Of a stretch of 64,000 bases of DNA, positions 20,870-31,279 are shown piece by piece. Location of the stretch: assembly GCA_947579605.1 (NCBI GenBank), contig OX388307.1:30915237-30979236 (forward strand), read 5' to 3'. Position numbers and translations under genes: made by a program. Positions within the stretch are counted from its first letter, which is position 1. Every line of letters starts with the position of its first letter. The DNA comes from Athripsodes cinereus (lineage: Eukaryota > Arthropoda > Insecta > Trichoptera > Leptoceridae). The notes beneath the pieces were generated by a model. That model saw only the letters and a list, made by a program, of their open reading frames with translations, did not search any database and was not told the DNA's origin.

Positions 20870-21398
20870 CATGGATATGAGACATCTGGCGAGTAGTACA
20901 AGATTGGTGTTACCAGCGAATTGGATCACCCTGAAGAATGCATATATGGACTATAGGGAACCACAAGTACTATGGATAATTATAATGATGTGTGAATATG
21001 ATCACATGAAACGAATTTTAACAAAATGCAACTTGGATATTTAAGTATTGGGACAAACTTGTTATTACTATTTTATGTTCTATAGATGTGATGACATAAA
21101 ATAATAACAAAACTCGAAATAATAAAATATAACAGAATATTAAAATATTATGTTATGTTGGGACAATAATATTGAACGAGTATTTCTCAAGTGGATGCAT
21201 CGGTGAATTATGTGCTTGCATGTATTATTATTATTGATTACTTGAATAGAGGAGCGCAGCTGACGAGGTACCTACGACCTAGCGGAATAAACAGGGACGG
21301 ACTCGAAAGTTGGAATTAAATAATTATGAAAAATAATTAGAAAATAAATAATTGGTTGTGAGATAATGCCTCAGCCATTTTGTCTTCAGCGTAATCTC
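20870..21398 (+). other. Internal region of the LTR element, right part
   Basis: Non-coding up to the polypurine tract. The 97-codon ORF at 20751-21044 overlaps SINE-A and has no family match. Confidence 0.5.
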
Positions 21399-21408
21399 AA
21401 GGGGGGGA
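21399..21408 (+). promoter_or_regulatory. Polypurine tract of the LTR element
   Basis: AAGGGGGGGA ends exactly one base before the TG of the 3' LTR, the position required for plus-strand priming. Confidence 0.9.
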
Positions 21409-23738
21409 TGTCATGAAATGAATATATACAAGACGGTATATATTATTTTTATATACCTAGATCGAATATTTGTAGTAGGTAATTAATAAAGGGATGAGAC
21501 TTAGTTTGATCTCAAGTGGTTGTCGAACACAACTAGATATGTAGGAGACAGAGACAGGTATATTTTGGTGTGTGTCATAAAGAGATGGAAGTTGTTTTTT
21601 TGTGTGTTGCTAGGGCATTTTTCAGGATCTGAAGAGGTAGGATAGATGACTCGAGGCAGTTTAGTTTTGAGCCTAGGAGAGGTGGGACTCAATCATATAT
21701 TAATCTCTGTGTTTGAACTCGACATATTTTTAATATTTTTATTTACCCACCTTCGTAGTAGTTAGTACATTATATTTTAGTGATATTTCCACATTTGGGA
21801 ATATATATAGATCATCCTAAATTACTTTTAATTAACATTTAAAATCCGTGATCCTGCCGGCTGTCATAAGATAAGATTTTTCAATATTATTAATTTATTT
21901 ATATCTAGGTGTCGTGATATTTAGGAGGATATTGTTGTCTACAAAGTAGTCGTCGTACACAAGGATTTATTTAATTTTACAGATTTTGAAAACAAAGGAA
22001 TTATGTGTTATGTATGCCTACTTTATGTATGTACCTATGACTGAATTTATATAGCGCCGTCCCACAATCCTAATACTAGACCGACGGCAGTGGCGTACCG
22101 ACCCACCTAATATTATACTTTTATTTAATTTATTTTACCATAACGAAAGATTATGCAGTTTGGAGAGAACCTGTACGTTGATCAGGATATTATTTGATTA
22201 TTAATTTAATTACATATTTTATCGTCGAATGTCATTTGTATTCTACGAACTTACTGGATTTTTCTACTTATTCAACATGCTGTAATTGCTGCGATATCAT
22301 GGAAGGAACAAATTTGATATTTTGCATGACACTAATCATAAGTAATATTTATGTATTTATTGGTCTTAATATATTTTTATTTGACTTACATGATACCTAA
22401 ATTCACCTCACCATAAATATGTAGTCTTTTATAGCTAAATCTTGTCGAGATTACCTTATGGATATGGATCCCTTCTGCCTATCGACACTAGACTAGCTAC
22501 CTTGTGTCTATAGTGTGGGTTTGATCTATTCGTAACCACATATTTATCATTATTATTATACAATTATGCACGAGACGTATTATGTACTTTGTAGAAACAT
22601 ATACTATATACTAACAATTCCAGTCCTAATCCTGCTTCGAAATGTAGGTGTACCGTTAGCAAGCCCTGCTCCTATCTCTTCGATTCAGCTTTTGAGACAA
22701 GGGTCAATATGGGTCTTGCCCCGTTTCCCGCCAGGGTCCTAGACAAAGCTTCTTAACATATATTTATAATTATTCTTATTATATATATAGCTGCATGTTC
22801 AAATGAGTATACATATTATATATTATTTTATATATTCGGGATGTAGATTAGTGCACTCGGGCTCAAAGTACGGCATGGCGAGTTTTGAGACGTGAGGGAG
22901 CGAAGGTGGCGCTCCTTCAGCATGGACACAGCATGCTTTCCATGCATTAACTAACATGGTAGTTAGTCTCTGAAAATGATGTCATAGCAATTGTGTTGAA
23001 ATTTAATTAATATTCAAAAGTAATAAAGTTATGTTTTTGGGTGCGCCACTGTCCTTTACGACGCAACGAATTAGTAGGTATGTTGTGGAACATATGTACA
23101 TACATCGGCTATAGAAACTATGAAATGGTTATCTTATGTAGGGACATAGATCGGCAACCAGTTACCATACAACATTCTCGTAATGATATAGAATAATATT
23201 ATTTGAATTTTATGTTATGATGATTGTTATGTTATATTTCGTTATGTTTTATTATGCACTATTTTTATTATGTTATTTTACAGTATCTCAAGGTAAGTGA
23301 TCTGACGTCAAAGTTGACCTCAGAGTTAATATGTATCAAAATTCATGTTTAAATTGTTTTATTGATTTTGTGATTTTGTTGTTCTTTTGATTATTGAAAT
23401 GTATATTTCAGGTGACTTATTTTGCGTTTTAAAAAAAATACACAACGTAGGTAAAATTATCGTCAAAACACAACGTACTGGGTCCAAATCTAATGAAAAT
23501 AGTTAATAGATAAATCTAGACGATCACGAAAGGCCAAAATTCGTAAATTAATTCAATTAGGAATGCGAAATTTCGTACGTATATTTGCAACAATGCGAAA
23601 ATTCATACAATTCTTAGCTAGCTGAATAGGGTTGTCACTTCTAGTTTGGGAATCAATTATTACAGTAGGTATAGTTTAGAAGCTAGGATGTTGCAAATTC
23701 GGAGCTTAGAATGGTTTGAAATAGGTAGGATCATCACA
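21409..23738 (+). repeat. 3' LTR (2,330 bp)
   Basis: Same length and ends as the 5' LTR. Followed at 23739-23742 by GTTC, the second TSD copy. Confidence 0.95.
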
Positions 23739-23742
23739 GTTC

Positions 23743-23790
23743 GTTACATGCAATAAAATCATTGGCTCCCCTACTGGATGATGCCTAAAA
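23743..23790 (+). repeat. SINE-A, right piece, split by the LTR element
   Basis: GTTACATGCAATAAAATCAT + TGGCTCCCCTACTGGATGAT + GCC corresponds to the family's ATGCAGCTGGTCTGCTGGCT + ACCCCACTTGTGGGATATGCC region, continuing where 15635 stops. Confidence 0.6.
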
Positions 23791-24094
23791 AAACAAATTT
23801 AATAGAGCATTTTGATTTCCTCTAAATGACTCGATAGATTATAAGTTTTTAGCGTGAGAGGAAAGTTGCAGACACTTAGTTGAATGTATCAACATAATTC
23901 AATGCACAATGCATGTGTTTATAAATAATTACATTATTAAACTAATATTGATGTAGATTTTATCATTACGCCATGCTATGTATGTACCTCATTACCCATA
24001 ACAATACAACTATAATATGCTTACAAGTGTATCAGATAAGGGATCGATAACATTTTAATTGCTGTGTATCTCTCATTTTTGATGTTTCGATTTC

Positions 24095-24200
24095 AGTCAC
24101 ATGCAAGTCCTCCTCCCCTTGCCAATAAAAGTTGAGACATTCAGTATAGGTAGCATACCTAATCGCTAAACTGAAGATGTGAAATGTCTTAAAACATAAC
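24095..24200 (-). repeat. SINE-A fragment
   Basis: Minus strand: AAGACATTTCACATCTTCAG, GCGATTAGGTATGCTACC, then TTGGCAAGGGGAGGAGGACT + TGCATGTG. Middle of the family. Confidence 0.65.
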
Positions 24201-24227
24201 GAAAAATACTTTAAATATCTTCAATTC

Positions 24228-24345
24228 AACGTTGAGTTATTCCACCCATTTTGAATGCTTTGTTTTTTTTGTAGCATGATAAGGATGATTGCATTTACAT
24301 AGTCTACAGGTTACTTCACTTATGGGAGATGTCTTGATGGTATTC
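24228..24345 (+). repeat. SINE-A copy, 3' half, diverged
   Basis: TTATTCCACCCATTTTGAAT, a GATAAGGATGATTGCATTT block, then CACTTATGGGAGATGTCTTG + ATGGTAT. Confidence 0.65.
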
Positions 24346-24610
24346 TCCTTGTTTTATTTCACGGCAATACACCCGCAATCGCGTTCATGGTATATGTAAA
24401 TAGAGAAAACAAAGTCCAAATTCAACTTTGATATAAAACACCTTTATACATTTCTGTGCAGTTAAATGATTACGTAATAATTTAACTATTATTTTTTTTC
24501 TTATTCGCATACTACTAAAAAAATTGAATAAAAAAAGTTATCCTTATTTTCACTCTTCTTGTTTTCGCTCACATTAAGACGTATTCAAAATCTCTACAAA
24601 AATAAAATAA

Positions 24611-24866
24611 TATCATCGTTACATATTATTTAAAATGAGGTATGTGCGACCATTTTTATTTAGGCATACTCTTCATTAGGACATTAAAATAAATTGTTGT
24701 TTGGACTTTTTATTAGCATGTGATATTATACTTTAAGTATTAAATTTTAATATTTAATACTAAGAATCACTTTTTAAAATGGTTATAATGTCATTATAAA
24801 CAATTTATTCTAGAAATATCAAAACATTTATAAATTCACATACCCCATTTTGAATATGACTATAAT
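24611..24866. mobile_element. MITE-D copy 1 (about 256 bp)
   Basis: Inverted ends TATCATCGTTACATATTATT and the reverse complement of GAATATGACTATA. The interior shares GACTTTTTATTAGCATGTGA, TACTAAGAATCACTTTT and AGAAATATCAAAACATTTAT with the copy at 57309-57581. No ORF. Confidence 0.75.
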
Positions 24867-24869
24867 ACA

Positions 24870-25440
24870 TTAAATTCGTGACAAAATGTTTACTATCACT
24901 GTCAAATAAAAACGATTGATCGATTTGAATGTATTCTAATTATTATAGTATATTAACTATATTGATTAATAAAAACTAAATAATAATAATAATTATGAGT
25001 GATTGCAGCACATCGTAAGAATGAAAGTGATTTCCGCATTTATCACATATAGGTACCCACAATACATGGAGATAGTTTATTAATTAAATTAATTTTAGGT
25101 GAATGTACTCTTGTATATACATATATACTAATTTATTAATTTTTCAATGCATATCGATGACGCAACAAATTAATAGTTACTTTATTAGTAAAACACTTGT
25201 TTTAAATTTCTATACCTTTTACTAGTCCAATAATAATAATAATATAGTCTTATCTTCTCCATGAGCACTTATTAGTCCTACATGGTGGTAAATGGTGGTG
25301 GGGTCTGCCTTCCAAGTACAAGAATAAATTAATATCACTTAATTTTAGAATTAAATATGAATTACAGTTCTGTAGTTTATCACCCGGCAAAGATTTCGTC
25401 TCGCTTTCTTTTCCGTAAGTTTTCAGGAGTCCTATCTTCT
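24870..25440. other. Non-coding stretch
   Basis: AT-rich, no repeat recognised except a weak SINE-A 5' piece at 25385-25430 (TTTTCCGTAAGTTTTCAGGA). Confidence 0.4.
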
Positions 25441-25473
25441 TCTTCTTCTTATGGGTTATACCCGTTATATTCG

Positions 25474-26343
25474 TTATATTCGTATCTCAAGATCCCGCAG
25501 CCATGAGATCGCGTCGTCCGACCCTAAACTAAGTGCTTGCAACCCGCCATCGTATGAATATCGGGGACATATGTTCACCACGTGGTCTGTTGTTTGGTCA
25601 GCACCACACACACATAACGGAGAGTCTGCGAGTCCCCATTGATGTAGGTGTGATGCTGTGCATCCGACCCCACTCCTTAGTCTGTTCAGCGTGCACTAGA
25701 GTTTTCTGGGCAAAGTAGAGCCTGGAAGCTGTACAGTTGGATCTGCAACCAGGTTATGGTTTTTCACCCTTGTCGTTGCCCACAGATCTCGCCATTTGTC
25801 ATCAGTTGGTTGTCTATCGCTTGCAGCTGTAATCCAATATGGATGCCGCGATTTTAGTCGATATTTAGGTGGATGTTCTATATCTATATGTATAGGGAGA
25901 TCTGGATTATTAATGATTTTCTGGTGTTCTCTGTATAGTGCTTCTTCACGCCTGAGATGTGCCGGCGGTATATTGGAGAGCACTGGGAGCCAAGGTAGAG
26001 GAGTTGGTTTGAGAGTACCACTGATAATTCTCATAGCTTCATTTAGTTGGGTGTCTATGAGTTTTGTATGTGCACTTTTTAGCCACACTGGTGAACAATA
26101 CTCTGCGGCTGAGTAAACTAAACCGATTCCCGCAGTTTTCAATGTTCGGGCATCACATCCCCACGTAGTTCCGGCGAGTTTATATAGCACATTAAGTCTA
26201 CTCTTTACTTTTTGCTGGAGGGTTTCAAGATGAGCCTTGTATGTTAGTGCTCTGTCCAGTGTAACACCTATAAAAGGATGTTTGGAAATAAAGGGTTGTT
26301 CAACAAGAACTTTGTTTTTTAATTGTGGCAACACCAGCAACAT
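25474..26343 (-). pseudogene. Jockey-like non-LTR retrotransposon, RT C-terminal region, one in-frame stop
   Basis: From 26343 down, the frame reads FIGVTLDRALTYKAHLETLQ, then LVYSAAEYCSPVWLKSAHTK, MRIISGTLKPTPLPWLPVLS and NIPPAHLRREEALYREHQ, the conserved region after the reverse transcriptase fingers/palm of jockey-superfamily LINEs. A TAG at 25696-25698 follows LPRKL; the same frame then continues CTLNRLRSGVGCTASHLHQW and CVCGADQTTDHVVNICP, a Cys/His motif found near the end of these proteins, to a TAA at 25474. So 290 codons survive with one nonsense codon. After the stop, AAGAAGAAGAAG on the minus strand (25437-25450) looks like the tail. The 5' two thirds (endonuclease, most of RT) are missing. 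The left edge abuts the transposase gene region on the opposite strand. Confidence 0.8.
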
Positions 26344-26403
26344 GATAGTTTTGACATTTAATTTTTTGACGTATTCGTAGTGGATGCATTGGCAATTGTT
26401 GCA

Positions 26404-27492
26404 ATGAATTCAATTTCGCTTGAAAATCGCATTAAAATAATTAAAATCCATTATGAAAATGGTGGTTCTGCTAAAGTGACATTTCGTCAAATTCGTGATA
26501 TTTTCGGACAACATAATCGTCCTTCTGAGACCGCTATTAAGAATTTGGTCGCTAAATTTGAGTCGACAGGCTCGATACAAAATGTGTTAACACCAACGCG
26601 TGTACGACCGGGTCGTTCAACTGAAAACATCGCAGCCGTGAGCCACAGTGTTGAAGCAGATCCAAATTTGTCAATTCCTCGACGTTCTCGACAATTGGGG
26701 TTATCCAAAACCACCACATGGCGAATTTTGCGTAAGGATTTGGCTTTGAAGCCTTACAAGGTTCAACTGGTACAGGAATTGAAGCCGAACGACCATTCAA
26801 ATCGCCGTAGATTCGCTCAATTCATTCAGGAACAACCCGCTGGTTTTTCTGAAAAAATAATTTTTTCAGACGAAGCCCATTTTCACTTGTCAAAGTACGT
26901 CAACAAGCAAAATTGCCGCATTTGGGCTTCTGAAAATCCTAGAGCAATTATTGAGAAGCCGTTGCATGCTCAGCGTGTCACTGTATGGTGCGCTATGTGG
27001 TCTGGAGGCGTGATTGGGCCGTTTTTTTTCGAAGATGAGACTGGAAATGCGGTAACGGTCAATAGATCACGCTATCGCAAGATGTTGACAACTCAATTTT
27101 GGCCTATTATTGATGACGTGGATATCACTGACATGTGGTTTCAACAGGACGGTGCCACATGTCACACAGCCAATGAAACGATCAATTTATTGCAAACCAA
27201 ATTTCCCGATCGCATGATTTCACGAAACTCAGCTGTTAAGTGGCCAGCCAGATCGTGTGATTTAACGCCACTGGATTATTTTTTGTGGGGCTATGTTAAG
27301 GACAGAGTCTATACGGAGCCAATCGAATCGATTGCAGCCTTAAAACTCAAAATCCGTGATGTGATTAGCGAAATAGTCCCGCCATTTTGCCAAAAAGTGA
27401 TTAAAAACTTTGATGAAAGAATCGACATCTCGTTACCTTACTTTGAAAAGGTTCTAACTAACAATTTTTGCAAAAATGAGATTTTTGTTTGA
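26404..27492 (+). CDS. Tc1/mariner-superfamily transposase, intact, DD41D-type spacing
   Basis: The frame is open for 370 codons from 26380; the second ATG at 26404 (362 codons) leaves MNSISLENRIKIIKIHYENG, a natural start for this family, so I prefer it. Numbering from 26380: a first helix-turn-helix at about residues 13-70, a GRPR-like linker (RPGRSTENIA), a second helix-turn-helix at 95-120, then the DDE-type catalytic domain. First Asp D164 in IFSDEAHF, second D257 in WFQQDGATCHTA, third D299 in DLTPLDYFLW, with 41 residues between the last two. The enzyme would bind the terminal inverted repeats and cut and paste its element in the nucleus. No internal stop or frameshift, so it may be active or recently so. 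Terminal inverted repeats could not be placed. A related end sequence is at 29603-29632. Confidence 0.9.
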   Translation: MNSISLENRIKIIKIHYENGGSAKVTFRQIRDIFGQHNRPSETAIKNLVAKFESTGSIQNVLTPTRVRPGRSTENIAAVSHSVEADPNLSIPRRSRQLGLSKTTTWRILRKDLALKPYKVQLVQELKPNDHSNRRRFAQFIQEQPAGFSEKIIFSDEAHFHLSKYVNKQNCRIWASENPRAIIEKPLHAQRVTVWCAMWSGGVIGPFFFEDETGNAVTVNRSRYRKMLTTQFWPIIDDVDITDMWFQQDGATCHTANETINLLQTKFPDRMISRNSAVKWPARSCDLTPLDYFLWGYVKDRVYTEPIESIAALKLKIRDVISEIVPPFCQKVIKNFDERIDISLPYFEKVLTNNFCKNEIFV

Positions 27493-28045
27493 AATGGTAG
27501 CATTTTCGGCTCTCTGTCATCTATTGAAATATCGGTGAAAAAATTTCTTGAATAAGGAAGTTTTTAGTATTCCCAAGTTCTATCTTCACGTAATTATTGG
27601 AAAAATTTAGTATGAAAAGGTTCCACAAAACGTTACAACTATATCAATTTAGGTCGTTTGAATTTTGAACATTAATTTAACTTTGAAAAGGTTCTAACGT
27701 CCGCTTGAACTTTCTTTGGTATATTTTTTCTATGAATTTGACAGTTAAATGTATGTGACGCGAGTTGTCGATTTATTTAGGCTGGTTTGTGGCAAGCGTG
27801 TCGATTTTCTTGCTTTTTTCATTAAACCTTTATATTTATGTTTTAATTTTGTGGTAACATAGATACTTAATAAAATATTTTTCTGTTTATTTTTAACCAT
27901 ATAACGTTTGCAAACTATTTATAGGTGTGTATAATATTGTGTTATAAACAATACCTATATTTTGTGCACGTGGTTTTAATGGGCCACTTGCAGATTTTTT
28001 TTACATAAAATTGTAAATTAGTATGAAAGACACACATTCTATCTA
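27493..28045. other. Stretch downstream of the transposase
   Basis: AAAAGGTTCTAAC occurs in the gene's end (27448) and again at 27687; these may relate to the element's terminal sequence. Otherwise nothing recognised. Confidence 0.4.
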
Positions 28046-28054
28046 CCTATTCCT

Positions 28055-28330
28055 TCACGCCGCATCCCAAGAGGTGTAGGCAGAGAGAACAGAACGCCAT
28101 ATCGATCTGTCCCTACATGCTTCTTTCACCTCCTCTACATTCATGCAACCTCTCATGCACGCACGTCGATTTCTCTTATTCAACACACGACCGTCCTTGA
28201 GACTTTGATCTACGTGATCAAGCCACGTAGTTCTCAGACGCCCGTATTTCCTCACACCCCTTCTTTCAGACAAGTTTATCTTTGTCATCCTATCTCCATC
28301 CATTCGTTCCACATGACCAAACCATCTCAA
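28055..28330 (-). pseudogene. RTE-type LINE C-terminus (RTE-1)
   Basis: Reads MRWFGHVERMDGDRMTKINL, then GRLRTTWLDHVDQSLKDGRV, NRRACMRGCMNVEEVKEACR and DRSIWRSVLSAYTSWDAA before a stop. 'R-W-F-G-H-V-x-R-M' followed by 'T-W-L-D-H-V' and a final 'D-R-x-x-W-R' is the hallmark order at the end of RTE-clade ORF2. The 91 codons are uninterrupted, but the upstream reverse transcriptase is missing. The last codons overlap the TGCCTACACCTCTTGGGATG hairpin that closes the element's 3' end and resembles the end of SINE-A. Other copies: 20447, 33088, 36673, 50335, 61776. Confidence 0.8.
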
Positions 28331-28441
28331 TTTATTTTTCCATCCATCATCTCAATTATTTCATTCGTCTTCCTTAACATTCCTCCTCTTACATTTAACA
28401 CACCTAACTGGCATTCCGGACTCCTCTTTGTGCCCTTCTCT

Positions 28442-28499
28442 CACTTTGACGCGACATGATGGGTGGCAAGTCTCATCGCTGTCATTTGCGTCAAAGTGC
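28442..28499. repeat. Small foldback around a SINE-A piece
   Basis: CACTTTGACGCGACA and TGTCATTTGCGTCAAAGTG are inverted repeats around GATGGGTGGCAAGTCTCATC, which is SINE-A sequence in reverse. Confidence 0.5.
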
Positions 28500-28833
28500 T
28501 TAGATGTATCACACGTTTTCCTCATTTAGGCGTTTTTTTGTAGATGAATATTAATTAGTATTCCTGAGTGTAAAGATTATATTATATTTTGTCTGAAATT
28601 GTTCACATTGGTACTAGAAGGTATTTGATTAGTGGACAAATAAACTCCTGGACTGGAGACCAAGAACAGAACGTAGAAGCAGGGATGGGTTCTTGACAAG
28701 TTGGTTCAACGACTAAAAAAAGTAGCGGGTAGTCATTGGAGAAGGATTGCGACTGATGGATAATAAATTATAGAAGTTAAAACTGGAGACTCTTGTTGAA
28801 TATTCCTGCTCACTGTAAAACATAAGCCATATT

Positions 28834-29100
28834 AGGCGGCCAGTGTGACGCAGAGGTAACGCTCTTGCCTTTGAGTCACGAGGTCTCGGGTTCGATTCCC
28901 GGCCAGGGCAAAATAAAGAATGACCTTTTTCAAATTGTCCTAGGTCTGGATGTTACATGTATATGTGTTTAGTGTATTGATATATGTGTATCGTCGTATT
29001 GGTACCCATAATACAAGATTCATCTTAATTTGGGACTAGCTCGATCTGTGTGAATTGTCTATGCATGTTATGTTATATTGTCACCGATAAAATAAATATG
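28834..29100 (+). repeat. SINE-E, tRNA-derived, full copy
   Basis: The head GGCCAGTGTGACGCAGAGGT + AACGC carries an A-box-like TGACGCAGAGG, and GGTTCGATTCCCGG carries a B box. The anticodon arm does not form a proper 5-bp stem and 7-nt loop, so it is not a working tRNA gene. The body includes TCGTATTGGTACCCATAATA and TTGGGACTAGCTCGATCTGT, and the 3' end is ATAAAATAAATA. I associate this SINE type with Lepidoptera. A second copy is at 45087-45243. Confidence 0.85.
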
Positions 29101-29363
29101 GAGTATAGAGAAACTGCTATAATACTAACTGATAACTTGGATTACATAAAAAAATGTAGATACTAGGAGAGGAAGTTCTATTCATTCCTCCTTCCCTGAT
29201 CTCACATCAGCTGAGAAAGGGTAAGAAATAAATAAAAAAAAAGTGGAAATAAGCTTAAATGTGATTCAGTTCAACTAAGAAAAAATATACTTTCAGACAA
29301 CAGCAGAAAGTAAATGTAATACAAAGACCATATATAAAATATTTATATAACAACATTCCATTG

Positions 29364-29424
29364 GCAGATAGAACCTTTTCAAATTAGCTGTAGCTCTCCA
29401 TTCAGACCAACAAGGTTCTATCTG
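29364..29424. mobile_element. 61-bp miniature element with inverted ends
   Basis: Ends CAGATAGAACCTTTTCAAAT and the inverse of AACAAGGTTCTATCTG. The same end sequence appears at 29603. Confidence 0.55.
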
Positions 29425-29602
29425 TATGTTTAGGTATTTTTTATTTCATAAAATATTATGCAATATGAAATAAAAATGATTTATAAATAGTACTGTATGT
29501 GTATAAACATAAGTGCATCATATTTTTTTTAATAACTTTTAAATAGAAAAAGTTATATTAAATGCAAACTTCAAACTGTCATAGCTCAAAACATTGTTAT
29601 AT

Positions 29603-29640
29603 GCAGATAGAATCTTTTCAAAGTAAGGTAACGATCTGTC
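29603..29640 (-). repeat. End sequence related to the 26404 transposase gene
   Basis: On the minus strand GTTACCTTACTTTGAAAAG + ATTCTA matches the last part of the transposase gene (27433-27456) with one change, then continues TCTGC instead of the coding sequence. It may be the end of a related deletion element. Confidence 0.5.
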
Positions 29641-29814
29641 AGCGTGCTCGTGGTGGACATTTGTCAGATATCATTTTTCATGCATAATTGCCAAACTTTT
29701 CTCTTTGTAATTCAATAAAAATTTTAATCATCTTCATCAATTTTTTTTGTTTTATTTTGTTTTAAAAAACAAAGTCCTTGTTGAAAAACCCTTTATATAT
29801 GCAGTTTACATCTT

Positions 29815-29955
29815 AAATTATGGGATGGAGTTTGCGACCCACTATTAATTTCTTATTTTTTTGTTGGTACCGAAAAGACAGCTTGCATATTTAGTACATG
29901 CAGCTATTCTGCTGGCTACCCCCCTTGTTGAATATGCCGTAATGGTATAGTAGTA
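29815..29955 (+). repeat. SINE-A copy, 3' half
   Basis: GATGGAGTTTGCGACCCACT, TTGGTACCGAAAAGACAGCT + TGCAT, CAGCTATTCTGCTGGCTACC and a terminal AATATGCCGTAATGGTATAG + TAGTAG. Confidence 0.85.
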
Positions 29956-29997
29956 GTGCTAGCAATGTGAATCTGTATTTATACATATTGCCAATTT

Positions 29998-30140
29998 CAA
30001 CAGGTTTTTCACTCTTTTGTGAGTTTTCGAGTGTCCTGTGAAAGTCAAGTGTTCGTAAAACCTCATATATCTACTATTCAGCGACAAATCATGACACTCA
30101 TTCTGAATATCTTATTTTTTTATTGACTCGGGTCGGGAAA
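29998..30140 (+). repeat. SINE-A copy, 5' half
   Basis: CACTCTTTTGTGAGTTTTCG, AGTGTCCTGTGAAAGTCAAG, TGTTCGTAAAACC and CAGCGACAAATCATGACACT. The 3' half is missing. Confidence 0.8.
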
Positions 30141-30924
30141 TCTGATGCAAGTGCAATCTTTAGTTCAATTTGTTTTGAATGTTATTTGTATTCAATGAAT
30201 AGATACTGACATACACGATGGCTGTATATTAATAAATATTATAATACATTTATTTAAATATCAATATAATGTATATTAGATTAAATATTAATCGAGTACT
30301 TAATAATAATAATATTAGAATAATTATCGAACAATAAACTATAGATAAGTACGCGTACGCAATGAATGCTGCAACCCAACACAATACAAACAACAATACA
30401 AGACAACACTTTTTACTTGTAGCAGAGAAAGTGATTTTGCCTATTATTTACTTTGAATAACTTTGTAGAAGGTACCTAATTAGTAAATCTATTTAATTTT
30501 CAATATCTATTTATAATTTATCTATACAATAAGGCAAAAAAACCGTTAGATAGGCCATGATAAAGACTATTAGATAACGTCGAACGAAATCTGGAGGGGC
30601 TATTTGCTAAAAATGCCTGATAATCTACTGTTCAGAAAGGGTTACACTTGATAGTAACCCTGCAGGAACAAAAGGCTCGGAGATCCTTTGTTTCAGATGC
30701 AGTGGCTCTATAGAGGCTGTTCGGTCTTCGGATACGTATAAGTATGTAAATATCTGTAACATCCACGGGTTAGGGTGGGCTAAACCCTTAATGTAATGTA
30801 AAGACACGATAATGAAGAAGTAACAAAAATACCTTTTAATAGTTGGACTCAACTCTCTCAAACTCAAATTCAAATATGTTTGTTGGGATAAACATACATT
30901 TTTTTACAACAATAATAATTTATT

Positions 30925-31110
30925 TCGTTCGTCGGTAGCCTGGAAGTAGAGTCTCGGCCTCGTGAACAAGGGGTCCGTGGTTCGATACCAGGTGCCGGCA
31001 AACTCCCCTTTCACGACACAAGCTTTTAGTAGCTTACTGTGAAAGGTGTATAAGGTTGTATTTGGGTTTATAACAAACAAAACCCAGATATATCTTTTGA
31101 AAAAAAAAAT
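30925..31110 (+). repeat. SINE-B copy, full length
   Basis: CGTTCGTCGGTAGCCTGGAA, B box CCGTGGTTCGATACCAGGTG, ACGACACAAGCTTTTAGTAG and an AAACCCAGATATATCTTTTG + poly-A end. The best preserved copy. Confidence 0.92.
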
Positions 31111-31279
31111 TATAAACGCATATTAAACATATTGATTCCCTCAAATTTGAGCATTGAGGGATAGTTTCATTTTTTCATTCATGTATGTTTGCTCATAATA
31201 AAATAAACATAACATCTGTAAAATAAAATAAATATAATAAAACGATTAGAATTGAAATTTGTAGAGTATTGAATTATTC

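Larger units (their letters stand above)
15636..23738 (+). mobile_element. Complete non-autonomous LTR retrotransposon (8,103 bp)
   Basis: Two direct repeats of 2,330 bp (15636-17965 and 21409-23738, constant offset 5,773) begin TGTCATGAAATG and end GATCATCACA, the TG...CA rule of LTRs. A 4-bp TSD (GTTC) flanks the whole. Between them lie 3,443 bp with a candidate primer-binding site at 17968 and a polypurine tract AAGGGGGGGA at 21399-21408 touching the 3' LTR. No gag, protease, reverse transcriptase, RNase H or integrase frame is visible; the longest internal ORF is 97 codons. Such coding-free elements with long LTRs (LARD-like) depend on enzymes from an autonomous relative. A 4-bp TSD is compatible with Ty3/gypsy or BEL/Pao, so superfamily stays open. 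Strand is fixed by PBS and PPT order. Confidence 0.93.

Noticed and set aside
15636..23738. Segmental duplication instead of an LTR element
   Set aside because: TG...CA ends, GTTC TSD, PPT touching the right repeat and interruption of a SINE-A copy are all specific to LTR retrotransposition.
28834..28912. tRNA gene with a TTT-like anticodon
   Set aside because: A and B boxes are present, but the anticodon stem has a mismatch and an oversized loop, and the sequence continues into a SINE body also found at 45087-45243.
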